Source: Neostapfia colusana | Taxonomy: Eukaryota > Streptophyta > Magnoliopsida > Poales > Poaceae | Reading direction: 5' to 3' | Length of the DNA: 64,000 bases | NCBI GenBank assembly: GCA_030760725.1 | Contig: JASWHV010000013.1 | Coordinates: 36,738,699 to 36,802,698 of the forward strand | In this document: in pieces, positions 48,809 to 58,913 of the stretch | Numbering within the stretch: the first letter of the stretch is position 1 | Layout: the number at the start of each line of letters is the position of its first letter | Notes under the pieces: model-generated | The model's database searches: none | What the model saw: only the letters and a program-made list of their open reading frames with translations | Told to the model about the DNA's origin: nothing | Made by a program: the position numbers and the translations under genes

Positions 48809-51800
48809 GTCACCCTCATGGTGCACCTACCAACATGAGATGTCATGAGGGCGTTACCCACATACTGCACACTGGCCCTCTCGCCTGAGGCGACCGGAAA
48901 AGTCCCAACGTAAGCTTCCCGAGATACATCGGTTTAATGGGTCCCATATAGCCAGCATGAGTCTGATACACAACTCAAAGTTGCTCAACAGGACCACATA
49001 CGAATATGTCCTTGACCGACGCGGACAGGGCTAACGCACCCAGGCCCCTATGTTCTGCTGCTCCTACAACCTGCCTGGTCTCAACTTCAACTTGCTAACA
49101 AATTTATGAACCAATCCCGTATGCCCCTGTTTCTCCTGATCATATGAGTAGCATCTCACCACTCGACTTCTACCAAACCTTACTTAAGCATGGCAGTTCT
49201 ACACGATGAAAAGACATCTACCCAATAATCCATGGGTTTATTTGGTCATGCAAGAGGAGTACCAAAGCAACTAGACCTAATGCACATAACATTTCCTAAC
49301 CAACATATTGAATACAGAGTAAAAACTTAAAAGCTGTTAAATGCAAACCGGAGCTTGCCTGCTTTGCAGGGATGTAGTATATAATAGCAGTTAGTGATCT
49401 TTGATCCCTTGAGCCTCTTAAACTTAATCAACAGATCCACACGTCAAGGGATGACTCCGTCGAAGTCCTTCGTCGTGAGCTATCGACATGTATATGCATA
49501 AGTTTTTATAATGCAATGTAAGGAATTTAAAGACTTAAACTTCTTAAGAACAGAGGCTGTGTGCAAATGCCAAAAATGGTTTCTTTGCCTCTGTTGTGCA
49601 AAGAAACATCAATGAAACTAAATCTGTCTTAGGAGTTTAGTTTTTAAACTAACTAAGTTTCCTAATGAACCTATAAGATGAGCTGCAATGATTTGGACAT
49701 AACTAAGGATCCTGGTCCCCAATTACTTCAAAAATTTTACAGGAAGTCATACACTACACAGGGACTTAGCTTGCCAAATTGCAGCTAAAGTAGAATAAAA
49801 TTGTGTCTTCTATAATGCCTACAGAACTCTTATGTATTTCCCCACATACATAAGCATGGAAAACCAATACAGGGATTTATAAGGTTCAACTTCAGCTGAT
49901 AATTTGCATGCGAGTTCCTGGTCATATGAAAGTATTTTGATTCAAAATTCATACCTTTTACTTGAGTAGTTCCTCCAGAATAATTCCTTAAGAATTCCTA
50001 TTAAAAAGAATTAATTCTAATGTACTGTGCATTTTCATGCCCAAAAAAGTGAATACAGTTTCAAGTATAACTCATAGAGCATGCCTGAATTTTCTCATGA
50101 TTTTTGGAGCTATGAATTGCCTAGAATGGATTCTACAAGTTGGAAACCTTTTCTGAAAAAGTTTCTGGACAACTTTGAACACAGCAGTTTGTATTTAGCA
50201 AGTTCTTACACAAATCATCTTAAAATGAGCTGATAATTTGCTAGGAGGTCAAAAATATCCTAAAGAATATTCTGGCGAAATTTGAGGATTTTTGGATGAA
50301 CCAAACTCCCTCAATAATTTTTTTTCAGAAAACCTTCAAAGAATTTTCCAGAATTTATTATTGACTTTCATACAAATCAGGGTTCATATTTGGATAGGTA
50401 TTTGCAAAATGAATCCGACCCAATTTGAATCACTCAATTTGGATGTTCCTACACAAAGAAATGATTTTCCAAAGTTGTGGCTAATTCAGGAATTGTTTTG
50501 CTATTGAAAATTGTTTGGACCCACTGTTTTAAACTACAGCCAATAGAATTTGGGCCACACCGGGTTAGACGGTTTCAGCGTGCAGCCGATCAACTTTTTA
50601 AAATCTGGCCGCTGACAACTGGGCCCGGCGCACCCTTCTTCCTCCTCCAGCGCTTTCCCGCGCCCGCGCTGCTCCCTCGCCCGTCCGAGGCAGCTCCTCG
50701 CCGGCGACCCATTTCCGGCCATCTCCTGGCCGGAGGCTCGCCGCCCATGCGTTTAGGAGGACGGGGAACACGTCGGTGGGGCTAGCTCGAGATGCCGGTG
50801 GCCGGAACACCGTCGGCGGCGTGCGGCGGCTTCGGTACGCATTCGGCGCCGTCGGCCGACCGACCTAACCCGCCAAAAGCTCGGCTAAATGGCTCTAAAG
50901 CACCAGTTGGTGATAGGCTAGCTCGGCAAGGAAGAACCGGAGCTTGAAAACGCCTCAAAATGGGTTCTCACCGTGCACCCGCGACGTCCGCTGCGGTTGA
51001 GCTCGGAAAAGTCGGAAATTGATCGGTCTACGTGGCGTTTAAGGCTAGGGTTGTGAAGAGAAGTTGGTCGCTGACTACTCTAGCTCCTTTGTGCATGATT
51101 TGATGAACTCTATGTGAGAATTGAGCATGAATTTTGGAAGTTCATACCGAAAGGTCTGTGGAGGTGCACCGGGAGAAAAACACCGAATTCGGCCGCTAGG
51201 GATCACCGCTTGATCTGAGCTTCGGGGAGAAGCACCGCGGTGTTCCAGTGCACCTCTGAGCGTCCTTGCTTGGGCGCGAAAACCGCCGGGTTGTCCTGTA
51301 CACGTGTGCCTGATCACCAGTTGGTTTAGGTCGCTGCAAAGAAACTGTGCGCCCGGGTAAGAGGAGCCACAACTAGCTCAGTCCTTGCACCGAGGGAGTG
51401 AGGAGCGATCCACCGTGCCATTTTTGTGGTTTGGAAGGTGGTGTGCGTGAGCTTTTCTCCGTCTCCCGATTGTTTTACAGAGGCGGCGGTGAGCTCGGCT
51501 ATTTTCATGTGCGAGGAGGAAATGAAACGGGAGTAGCTCGGTTCAGAGAGGGAGAAGATCACGCCAAGCTGAGGAAGCTCACACACTGGTTGCCAGCACG
51601 AGGAAATCATCGAGGAGGTGGCTCGGTTTTTGCAATCGGTGGCGCACTGTGGAGCTTCGGCAGGTTCGAGTGGAACAGAGAACAGAGTCCCTTCGGTTGC
51701 TAGTCATTGTGTACCAATGACAGGTGGGTCCCACCCATTTTCCTCCCCACAAAAGATCTTCTCATGTTAATCTCTCAAATTACAAAGTTCTGAAGTCTAA

Positions 51801-52234
51801 AAGTGGGCTAGCATTTTAATTCTCTGAATTCAGTTTTGAATTTGGCATTGCAAATTTGAATTCGGTTTGAATTTGGAAATGCTCCTATTAATTACTTTTT
51901 AGCCCACCCTAGAATCAAAAGTTTGCTACCCTAAGTTTCCTCAAATTCAAAAGTATAGGGCTGCATGTATATTCAAAAGTTTGGCCACAATTTGCGGTGA
52001 ACTTTGAGTTTGAAAATCTGAGTTTTAATCTTTCATACAAATGAGTAATCCCTCCATGGTGTTTAACTACACCTTGGTGCAACCCATTCAAATGAACATG
52101 TGCCCCTTCTTGATGAACATCTATGTACACCATCATGTGTAGAAAAGTTTTTTGTAAGTCCCATTTTTATGAATTGGAAACACATAGCCTTTCAAGCCTC
52201 AGTTTATTTCATATACATTTTGGGACTTTTACAT
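48809..52234 (-). mobile_element. Element K: 3' LTR, first 3.4 kb, minus strand
   Basis: Starting at 52234 (TGTAAAAGTCCC on the minus strand), directly after K's polypurine tract, it runs left through the AT-rich start and the GC-rich section (50540-51720). The second AT-rich section and the conserved box (reversed, 49342-49360) follow. It breaks at 48809 inside the section homologous to about 44906 of the neighbouring LTR. The last part of the LTR is either missing or supplied by 44242-44910. No gene is seen. Confidence 0.82.
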
Positions 52235-52252
52235 TCTCCCCCCTTAAAAGAA
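52235..52252 (-). other. Element K polypurine tract
   Basis: On the minus strand TTTTAAGGGGGGAGAA abuts the LTR start at 52234, with the degenerate block CTCGGGATGACATTC before it. Confidence 0.88.
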
Positions 52253-52296
52253 TGTCATCCCGAGATTACAAAGGAAGAACGAGACGGGAGAGGTAA

Positions 52297-52885
52297 CTAC
52301 AAACTGTACGATGATAAAAGTTCCGGATAATGGGTGCGGAGGTAATCTTCACTTTCCCACGTCGCCTCTTCCGCGGTATGATTACTCCACAGCACCTTGT
52401 AAAATTGTATCGTCCGGTTCCGGGTGATCCGGGTCTTTTCATCTACAATCTGAACCGGTCGCTCGTCTGATCCGGCTTCAACTCGTTGATTTCTTCGGTG
52501 CGGACAGCAACGGTGAATTTGAGGCATTTTCGCAGCTGTGACACATGAAATACATCATGAACACCCGCAAGGCTTGCCAGTAGTTCCAGCCAGTAGGCTA
52601 CGGGTCCGCACATCTCCGTGATAGCAAATGGACCTATAAAGCGGGGAGCGAGTTTCCCCTTTACACCAAACCGGTGAATTCCGTTCATCGGAGATACACG
52701 AAGATAAACGTTCTCTCCAACATCAAAATGCAGAGGTCGACGCCTCTGATCTGCGTAGCTTTTCTGTCGGGATTGTGTAACCTTTAAATTTGCTTGTATC
52801 AACCGAACTCAGTCTTCGGCTTCATTTACAAGATGAACCCCGAACAGTACTCTTTCGCCGGACTCACACAAATTCAGCAGTGTGT
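52297..52885 (-). pseudogene. gag-pol: Element K: integrase C-terminus and chromodomain, cut by element I
   Basis: On the minus strand the visible part begins at the insertion point of element I (LNLCESGERV). It runs through the integrase C-terminal domain (RRRPLHFDVGENVYLRVSPM, LAPRFIGPFAI, HVSQLRKCLKF) to the chromodomain (FYKVLWSNHTAEEATWESEDY) and a stop at 52297-52299. A TGA near 52809, in place of an Arg codon, breaks it. A frameshift near 52465-52475, where the LTYDE-type stretch is shortened, breaks it again. The upstream part of K, including its 5' LTR, should appear right of the window after element I. Confidence 0.9.
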
Positions 52886-55690
52886 TGTAAAAGCCCAAGA
52901 AAAGGGACTTGCAAAAACTTTTCTTCACCTCACAACACCACAGTTTTTATTGTGGACACCTTAGGAAATGTTGTGAAGAGCAAGTAACCTCCATCAAAAG
53001 AATGATTAGAGGCGAAAGCCTTCACTTTCACAAAGTAGGGTTTCTACACATGAACATGAGAGGTCGAGCTCACCCCTAGAATTTTTAAAAAAATCTTCGG
53101 AAGGTTCAGTCCAAAGCTCATGCAAATTCAACACTTTTTGAGGCACTTTTGGGTTATTTCAAAAAGTGGCCAATTTGAATGTAAATTCAAATTGCAGCAA
53201 CTTTCATCACCCAAATTCAAAAGTTAGCTCCATATCTATACTCAGCACATTTTTCTGAGTAAACCCACCAATTTTCATCTCCATTGGAGCTCATCTTGTC
53301 AAGAGCTAAATTTGCAAGAATTCAAAACTGAATTTGAATTTCAGTTTAAATATGAAGCAAATTTAACCAAACAAAGTTTGAATTTGAGAATTCAAATTCA
53401 AACAAAGACTTGGGAGCTAAGTCTCACATTAAATTGTGAGTAGCTGGTGGGATAATTAGCAAAAACAGAAAAGAAATATTAGGGAAAAAGAAGAAAGGGG
53501 GATGCCCACATGTCAGCTGCACACCCGAGTACACAGTGGGTTGCTGCAGCCGGGTCTCGACTTCGCGCGCAAGGAAACAGGCGAGGCGGCGAGCCACCGA
53601 GGCGTCGACGTGCCACCCCCTGCGCTCGATGCTTCGTGCGGGTAACACCTCAGTGAAGAAAACCGAGTACTCCACTCGCCTTCTCCCTGTTTTCCCCCGA
53701 GAGCAGCCGCACCAGGCCGGAAAAACGATCGCCGCCGACCACTCTTCGCGCCCGCACGTAGATCAGTACCTCTAGGACCTCCCACGACCACCGGTGATCG
53801 TGAGACCGTGCGCGGGACGCTGCTGGACCTCACCGAGCTACCAAGCCGATCCCTCACCCTCTGTGTGTGGCGCACAGCACCAACCACCATCAGAAATTTC
53901 AGTTTGTGCCGCCGCCGGGCATCCTCGACGTTCCGGAAATACAGAGCCCATCACACCCCGAGTTAAATAGCAAAAAGGTGCGCCTACTCCTTCTCTTCAC
54001 GCTGCCGAAAGCCCCAGTCCATCCCTCCATGGGAGCCGCGGGAATTTGTGAAACACCGAGGACATGTCCATAGGTCAGGGGTGATTAATCTTCCAAAATT
54101 CACGACCCATGTGTGTTCTCTAGCCATTCTAGTCATAGGGTAGGCCGCAGACCTCGGTGCGAGTCGCCGAGACTGAAAAGAACTAGGATTTGTGGAGCCT
54201 CCACGGTGCTATTCAAGTTTTACTCTCTGCCGCCGGTTTTCAACCGGGGGCGCACGGTGACATAGGGTTTGGAGGAGTTTCCAAGCTCTTTGGCATACGG
54301 GACGTCCTTTGCCATGAGCCACTGATGCTCTAGGGCGAGAGAGACGGGAAATTAAGCCAGCAGAGAGGATGACCGATGTCGCCGTACTCGGTCCGAGGCC
54401 GCCGTCCGTCGCCCGACTTCTGTGGACCGTTAGAGCTCACAACGACCTCGGAAACGGTTTCCCCGACCCTCAAAACCCCTAGGCGGCGAAAGCCAGGCCG
54501 GAAGATCGCTTAGGAAGGAGGAACCGAGGGGGGGGGGGAGGAAGAACACCGGCGAGAGAGGCGCGCGCGGGAAGAGGGGAGCGGGAGGTTGAAGACGAAG
54601 CGCCGACCCCACCTGTCAGCCACTCGGCGGTAGAGTTGAGATCTTCTGTGGCTGCCGATCTTTTGTGACTACACCAGGGGAAACCCAGTAACCCTGTGTG
54701 TTCTCGTTTCTCACTGGCTGAGATTTAAAGAGTGGGCCCGGGTTCTTTTCCAATAGTAAAACAATTCCAGTTTCCACTCAAACTTTAGAAATCCATAACC
54801 TTTGCTAGGAAGCTCCAAATTTAGTGATTCAAATTGGGTTGGATTCATATTTCTTAGCTCTGTCCATATATACAACCCAATTTATATGAAACCCATTAAT
54901 TAATTCTGGAAAATTCTTTAAAGATTTTCAGCAAAAGAATTTTAGGGGGAGTTTGGTTCATCCAAAAATCCCCAAATGTTGCCAGAATGTTCTTTAGGAC
55001 ATTAGTAAACCCCTGTAAAAGTTTCAGACCATTTGGAGTTGATTTGGTCAGAGAAATTCAAATTGGAAGGTGCTGTGTTCATTTGAATACAGAAACATTT
55101 TCAGAGAATTTCCAAAACTTGGAAATTCAGTTCTGGGCAAATCTTAACTCCACAAATGCTAGGAAAATTCATGCAAACTCTATGAGCTATAATTGAAATT
55201 TTAGTTCACTAAGTTGGGCATGAATAGGGGTATGACCTCAGAATTAATTCTTCCTTGCTTATTTGCTAAGAGAATTATTCTGAGCAAACCACTCCATGAA
55301 AAGTGCTAGTGTTTGGTCCAGAGAGTTTTCTTGTGACAAGGAACCAACACAAAAATTCTCAGCTACATTGGAGCTTTGGATCACCCCTGTCCTGTTTAAC
55401 CACTTGAGGGATTAATATGGAAAAGGGGGAAGACCACTTAGCATTTAACCAGGGGGATTAAGTCTAAGCCAAACCACCAACACTCAGTTCACCTTTAAAT
55501 TCTTAAATAAGGTTCCAGATGTTAGAGGCTGGTTATTAGGACTAATAGTAGAAGTCTTACCCTAAACTCACATTTGCATCTAAATTAACATGTAGTGTTT
55601 CATTAACGTGTAGCCGTTGAAGAAGAGACTCCGGAAGTGCTGGACTTCCTTCTTCCGGACGAAGAACTAACTCCTGACCAGCAGCAACAA

Positions 55691-55709
55691 GGCAAGCCCC
55701 GGTTTGCAT
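55691..55709 (+). promoter_or_regulatory. 19-base box conserved in all LTRs
   Basis: GGCAAGCCCCGGTTTGCAT is present with zero to two changes in every LTR that reaches this point. Plus-strand copies are at 8588-8606, 17092-17110, 19701-19719 and 39948-39966. Reversed copies are at 4775-4793, 28387-28405, 45610-45628 and 49342-49360. The surrounding sequence is far more diverged, which suggests a constrained function such as a protein-binding or RNA-level signal. The role is unknown. Confidence 0.65.
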
Positions 55710-55889
55710 TAACCTTTTTATAAGTTTTATTTTGTTTACATGTGTCATATGAAGTATGTATGTGCATTAGGTATAGGATGGATGGAACCCCACTTGCATA
55801 ACCAGAATTTTTCCCTAAGAGTGAGGGTAGTGTTTAGGACCTCGAGTAGAAAGGCTATGCTTAAAGATTCATAGGGCTTCGGTACAAGT

Positions 55890-55910
55890 CGAGTAGTTGG
55901 AATCTACTCG
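55890..55910 (+). promoter_or_regulatory. Conserved LTR hairpin CGAGTAG/CTACTCG
   Basis: CGAGTAG (55890-55896) and CTACTCG (55904-55910) flank a 7-base loop. The same hairpin occurs in A (near 8788, with a different loop), B (17289), E (40122) and, reversed, in D-type LTRs. It lies about 180 bases after the conserved box. Confidence 0.55.
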
Positions 55911-57074
55911 CGAGATAGGCTTGGGACACACGGGTTCGGTTGAGTGATGTGAGATCACTTTAGTAATGAAAATGAGACTAGGCAGGGGCTAGGGCGCAGC
56001 AAGAGGGAGTCTTGTGTGCGCAGCCCTGCCCGTGTCGATTGAGGACCGATCCATGTGCGGCCCTGCTGAACAAGTATTGAACGTACCGAAGGCATATCGG
56101 ATATATGGGCCCCGATAAACCAATGTAGCCTAAACCTCCGGGCGTCGAGGCATAGCACACCGATTTATAGGTGGAGGTTGAGGGCAGCAAGGTGGAAATC
56201 TGCCAACGGGCATAGAGAGATGCTCCGCGTGGGGAACCTCCTGCTCGTTTCGGTGCGACCGGTTTGACGTTTGGGCTGTTGGGTGAAAGGTTGTCCCGTA
56301 CGACATCGAGTGAGCGTGTTGTGCAGCTCCACGGGTGGGCGTACGTGACGTGCTCTTTGGGTTTTTCCTGCAGGTGTATATCGAGTCGATTCGCCGTCCC
56401 TCGCGGTGACGAGTACCGCTTGTTCACATCGTCGTAACGTAGACTAATGGATGAAATATGTTGATTCAATGTTGCTGATTGATATAACTGTATTGCTACA
56501 TGTGTGCCACCAAATACTGCTTACTAAATTTCAGATTTCATGAACTGTTAACTTGTTGCTAAAAGATGAACTAAGGACGAACTTGTAGGCGTGTCCCTTT
56601 GCTGCAACGTTGCTATCCTATGTCATTGTACCCCTCATGTATAGTTTCATGCTTAGGTGAGTCGGTTAAGCCTTGCTGAGCCTTCATGCTCATGGTTGCT
56701 GCTTAAGTGTTTTTCAGGTGAGGATCCACCCACGGACTCGGAGTACGAGTCCACCGGTGAGGGTTACCCTCCGTCGGGGACCACGGGTGAGTGGGAGCCG
56801 TACACGCCGCGCTGAGCTGAGGAGTGCAGCTAGTGTGGGTTGCCCTAGGACTGGGCAACCACTTTTGCTAGATAGGCGGACGTGAGTTGTATAGTGTAGA
56901 CTTCCGCTGTGTAATATAAACAATAGTTGTAACTGAAGTTTGTACCTGTTTGTACAGTTTCAGTTGTTTTCCCATGTAATATATTGTGTTCTTATGACGT
57001 GTGCTGTCGGGTGTCGCATCATGCGGCACCACCCTCTGCGATCCTGGATGAGCGGATTCTGGTCCGCCACAGCC

Positions 57075-57086
57075 TGGTATCAGAGC
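57075..57086 (+). other. Element I primer-binding site
   Basis: TGGTATCAGAGC lies three bases after the LTR end and is complementary to the 3' end of initiator tRNA-Met. Confidence 0.95.
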
Positions 57087-58913
57087 TGCATTGGGGATAG
57101 CATAGTACTTAAGGACTGTATTATGGGAAAACTTATGTTTACGGTGAGGAATCGGTAGTTTGCCCAAGTAAGGATTATACTAGCATAGTTACTTAAAGTG
57201 GCAAAGACTAACCTATGTGTTATAATTCTGAATTTTAATTATGTAACGACGCACCTATGCTCTGGTAAGTTTGGTAAGGAACGCCACCGAAAGCGGTTCA
57301 ATTTCGGTTAGCTCCCCTGACGAGGAACGTGGTTCAGGGATAGGTCTCACAGCTTGGTGTGAGACGTCAATATGAAACTCTTGGACTCTTCATGTTCCTG
57401 AGTTCATATGAAACGCTGATCCCTAGCGTGCATTAGGCAAGTAAGTGGAGACCCCATCGCGTGGTCAGTAACGCGAGAGTGTGTTCGTCTTGAAATAGCC
57501 CAGGAGGACATACGCAGCGCTTGCCGTCGGCGTGCCCTGCAGGGCAGTAGGTGGTATCTGTTGGGTTGATAACATTCCCAACCGTGACGACCCGTTCATG
57601 ACCTACTCGGGTTCCCCGTCGTGTGGTGTTGAAACACGATCACGTACCTTGAGACGTGACTTAGCTCAAGGACGGCCGTATGACAATGATACGGGCGTTT
57701 GTATTTACTTTCAAATATGGAACTGCCTGGAATGAACAACCTTTGAGTGCGCCATCATTGTGTGGTTTTCTGCAGGTACTAACCACGTATGTATCCGTGT
57801 AGTAAACGTGTGCGAAAGACCGTTTAGTGCCACACTTGAGACGTATATGCCGGTATGATCCGGTTAGGATTTTCTTTTGTGAGGAACGTAGTACCGAGAT
57901 ATTGTAGGCATATGCATGAAAATAATGATAACAAGGAATTAAAATCTATAGGTTCAACATTTAGGACCCTGGTTAGGTATAAGAATGGGATAGTGGTAAG
58001 TGTAGTTCCAAAAAGACTGAAAAACAGAGTGCTCTGTTTTGGACAGCAAGTTTGCTGATCTTCCACAGGGCATAACTCACAGGTCTTTTAGCCCAGAGAG
58101 GTGTGCTATATAGTTCTGGAAAGTTATTTAAGTACTCTACAACTTTGTTGTAGACTCCCAGAGCTGAAACACACCTTAAGATGGCTTAAATTCCAGAGGA
58201 ATGTAAACTGTCCAGAACCAGGACAGAGTAAAACATTCTCTGAGCTGTTCTGTTTTTCAAATATAACTCCCAGGTGAAAAATCAAAATTAGTATATAATA
58301 CATCCTTAGAAAGAGTATAAGATGTGTGACATCTTTGCAATTCAATGTTTCTGAAATTTCAGCACAGATTTCAGTGGAAACCAGGGTTGAAAACAGCCAC
58401 TTCCAAGGGAGGTGCTGTTAAAATTCTTCCAGAAATTCTGTTGACTTTGAATTAGCATAACTTTTTAACCAAAGCTGATCTGAGGGCAAATGAGTACTCG
58501 TTGTAAAGATACTGAAGTTAACTTTAACTTTGGTATTAAACATGAGTCATGAAAATGCCCAGAACCAGATCAAAACTTGGAATAGGTAGAAACTGGTCAT
58601 TCTGACAGAAGAATGACAGTTGAACTCTTTGGAGAGGGTGTTGTACCCTACGGGTGGATACGTGATGACAACGCGATAGTAATGTCTCGTAGTGACCAAA
58701 CCTAGTAATGGTGAGCTTCCAAAGAGGAGGTTCATCAAGTTGGATCAAACTAGCTTGTGTTTGGTCTGGTAATGGGGTAGCTTGTGCAAAGTTATTACAT
58801 TATCTACTTACGAGATATATCGCATGTTTTTGTTGTCATAATGTTTTTACGCCCATTTTAATTGGACTGCATGCAAATGTTGTGGGACTGATGTTATTGT
58901 CGTATGGTTGCAG
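57087..58913 (+). mobile_element. Element I leader with a putative intron (57265-58913)
   Basis: This is a 1.8-kb untranslated leader. GCTCTG|GTAAGT (GT at 57265-57266) is a good splice-donor match. CTGAT (58888-58892) followed 22 bases later by TTGCAG (ending 58913) fits a branch point and acceptor, and the AG directly precedes the gag ATG. The same three signals recur in C (21425, 23327-23331, 23351) and E (41151, 42913-42917, 42939). Another junction, TTTTCTGCAG|GTAC, is at 57775. The block TGAGGAACGTAGTACCG near 57880 is conserved in all leaders. Splicing is inferred, not shown. No gene was found between 57700 and 58913. Confidence 0.55.
57286..57694 (+). promoter_or_regulatory. Structured leader RNA block, element I copy (reference)
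   Basis: Predicted hairpins are: 1, ACCGAAA (57286-57292) with TTTCGGT (57302-57308). 2, GTCTCACA (57344-57351) with TGTGAGAC (57358-57365), loop GCTTGG. 3, TCGCGT (57457-57462) with ACGCGA (57471-57476). 4, GCCCT (57535-57539) with AGGGC (57542-57546). 5, TCGTGT (57619-57624) with ACACGA (57634-57639). 6, CTTGAG/CTCAAG (57649-57671). 7, CCGTAT (57676-57681) with ATACGG (57689-57694). A perfect palindrome TTCATATGAA lies at 57403-57412. Pairing is kept in Z, C and E despite base changes. The position just after the donor-like site suggests a packaging or dimerisation signal confined to unspliced RNA. Confidence 0.65.

Larger units (their letters stand above)
52886..57071 (+). mobile_element. 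Element I 5' LTR
   Basis: This 4186-bp LTR runs from TGTAAAAGCCC to CCGCCACA. It has an AT-rich start with TTTGAATTC-type runs (to 53460), a GC-rich section (53510-54760) and a second AT-rich section (to 55600). The conserved end section then carries the 19-base box, the CGAGTAG hairpin, TTGAGGACCGATCC and an AG|GTGAGG junction at 56717. A run of ten G's is at 54529-54538. The promoter cannot be placed with certainty. The open frames at 53424-54073 and 55978-56469 are not protein-like. Confidence 0.95.

Noticed and set aside
57075..57086. A tRNA gene at the TGGTATCAGAGC matches
   Set aside because: Only the 12-base primer complement is present, always just after an LTR; no cloverleaf surrounds it.
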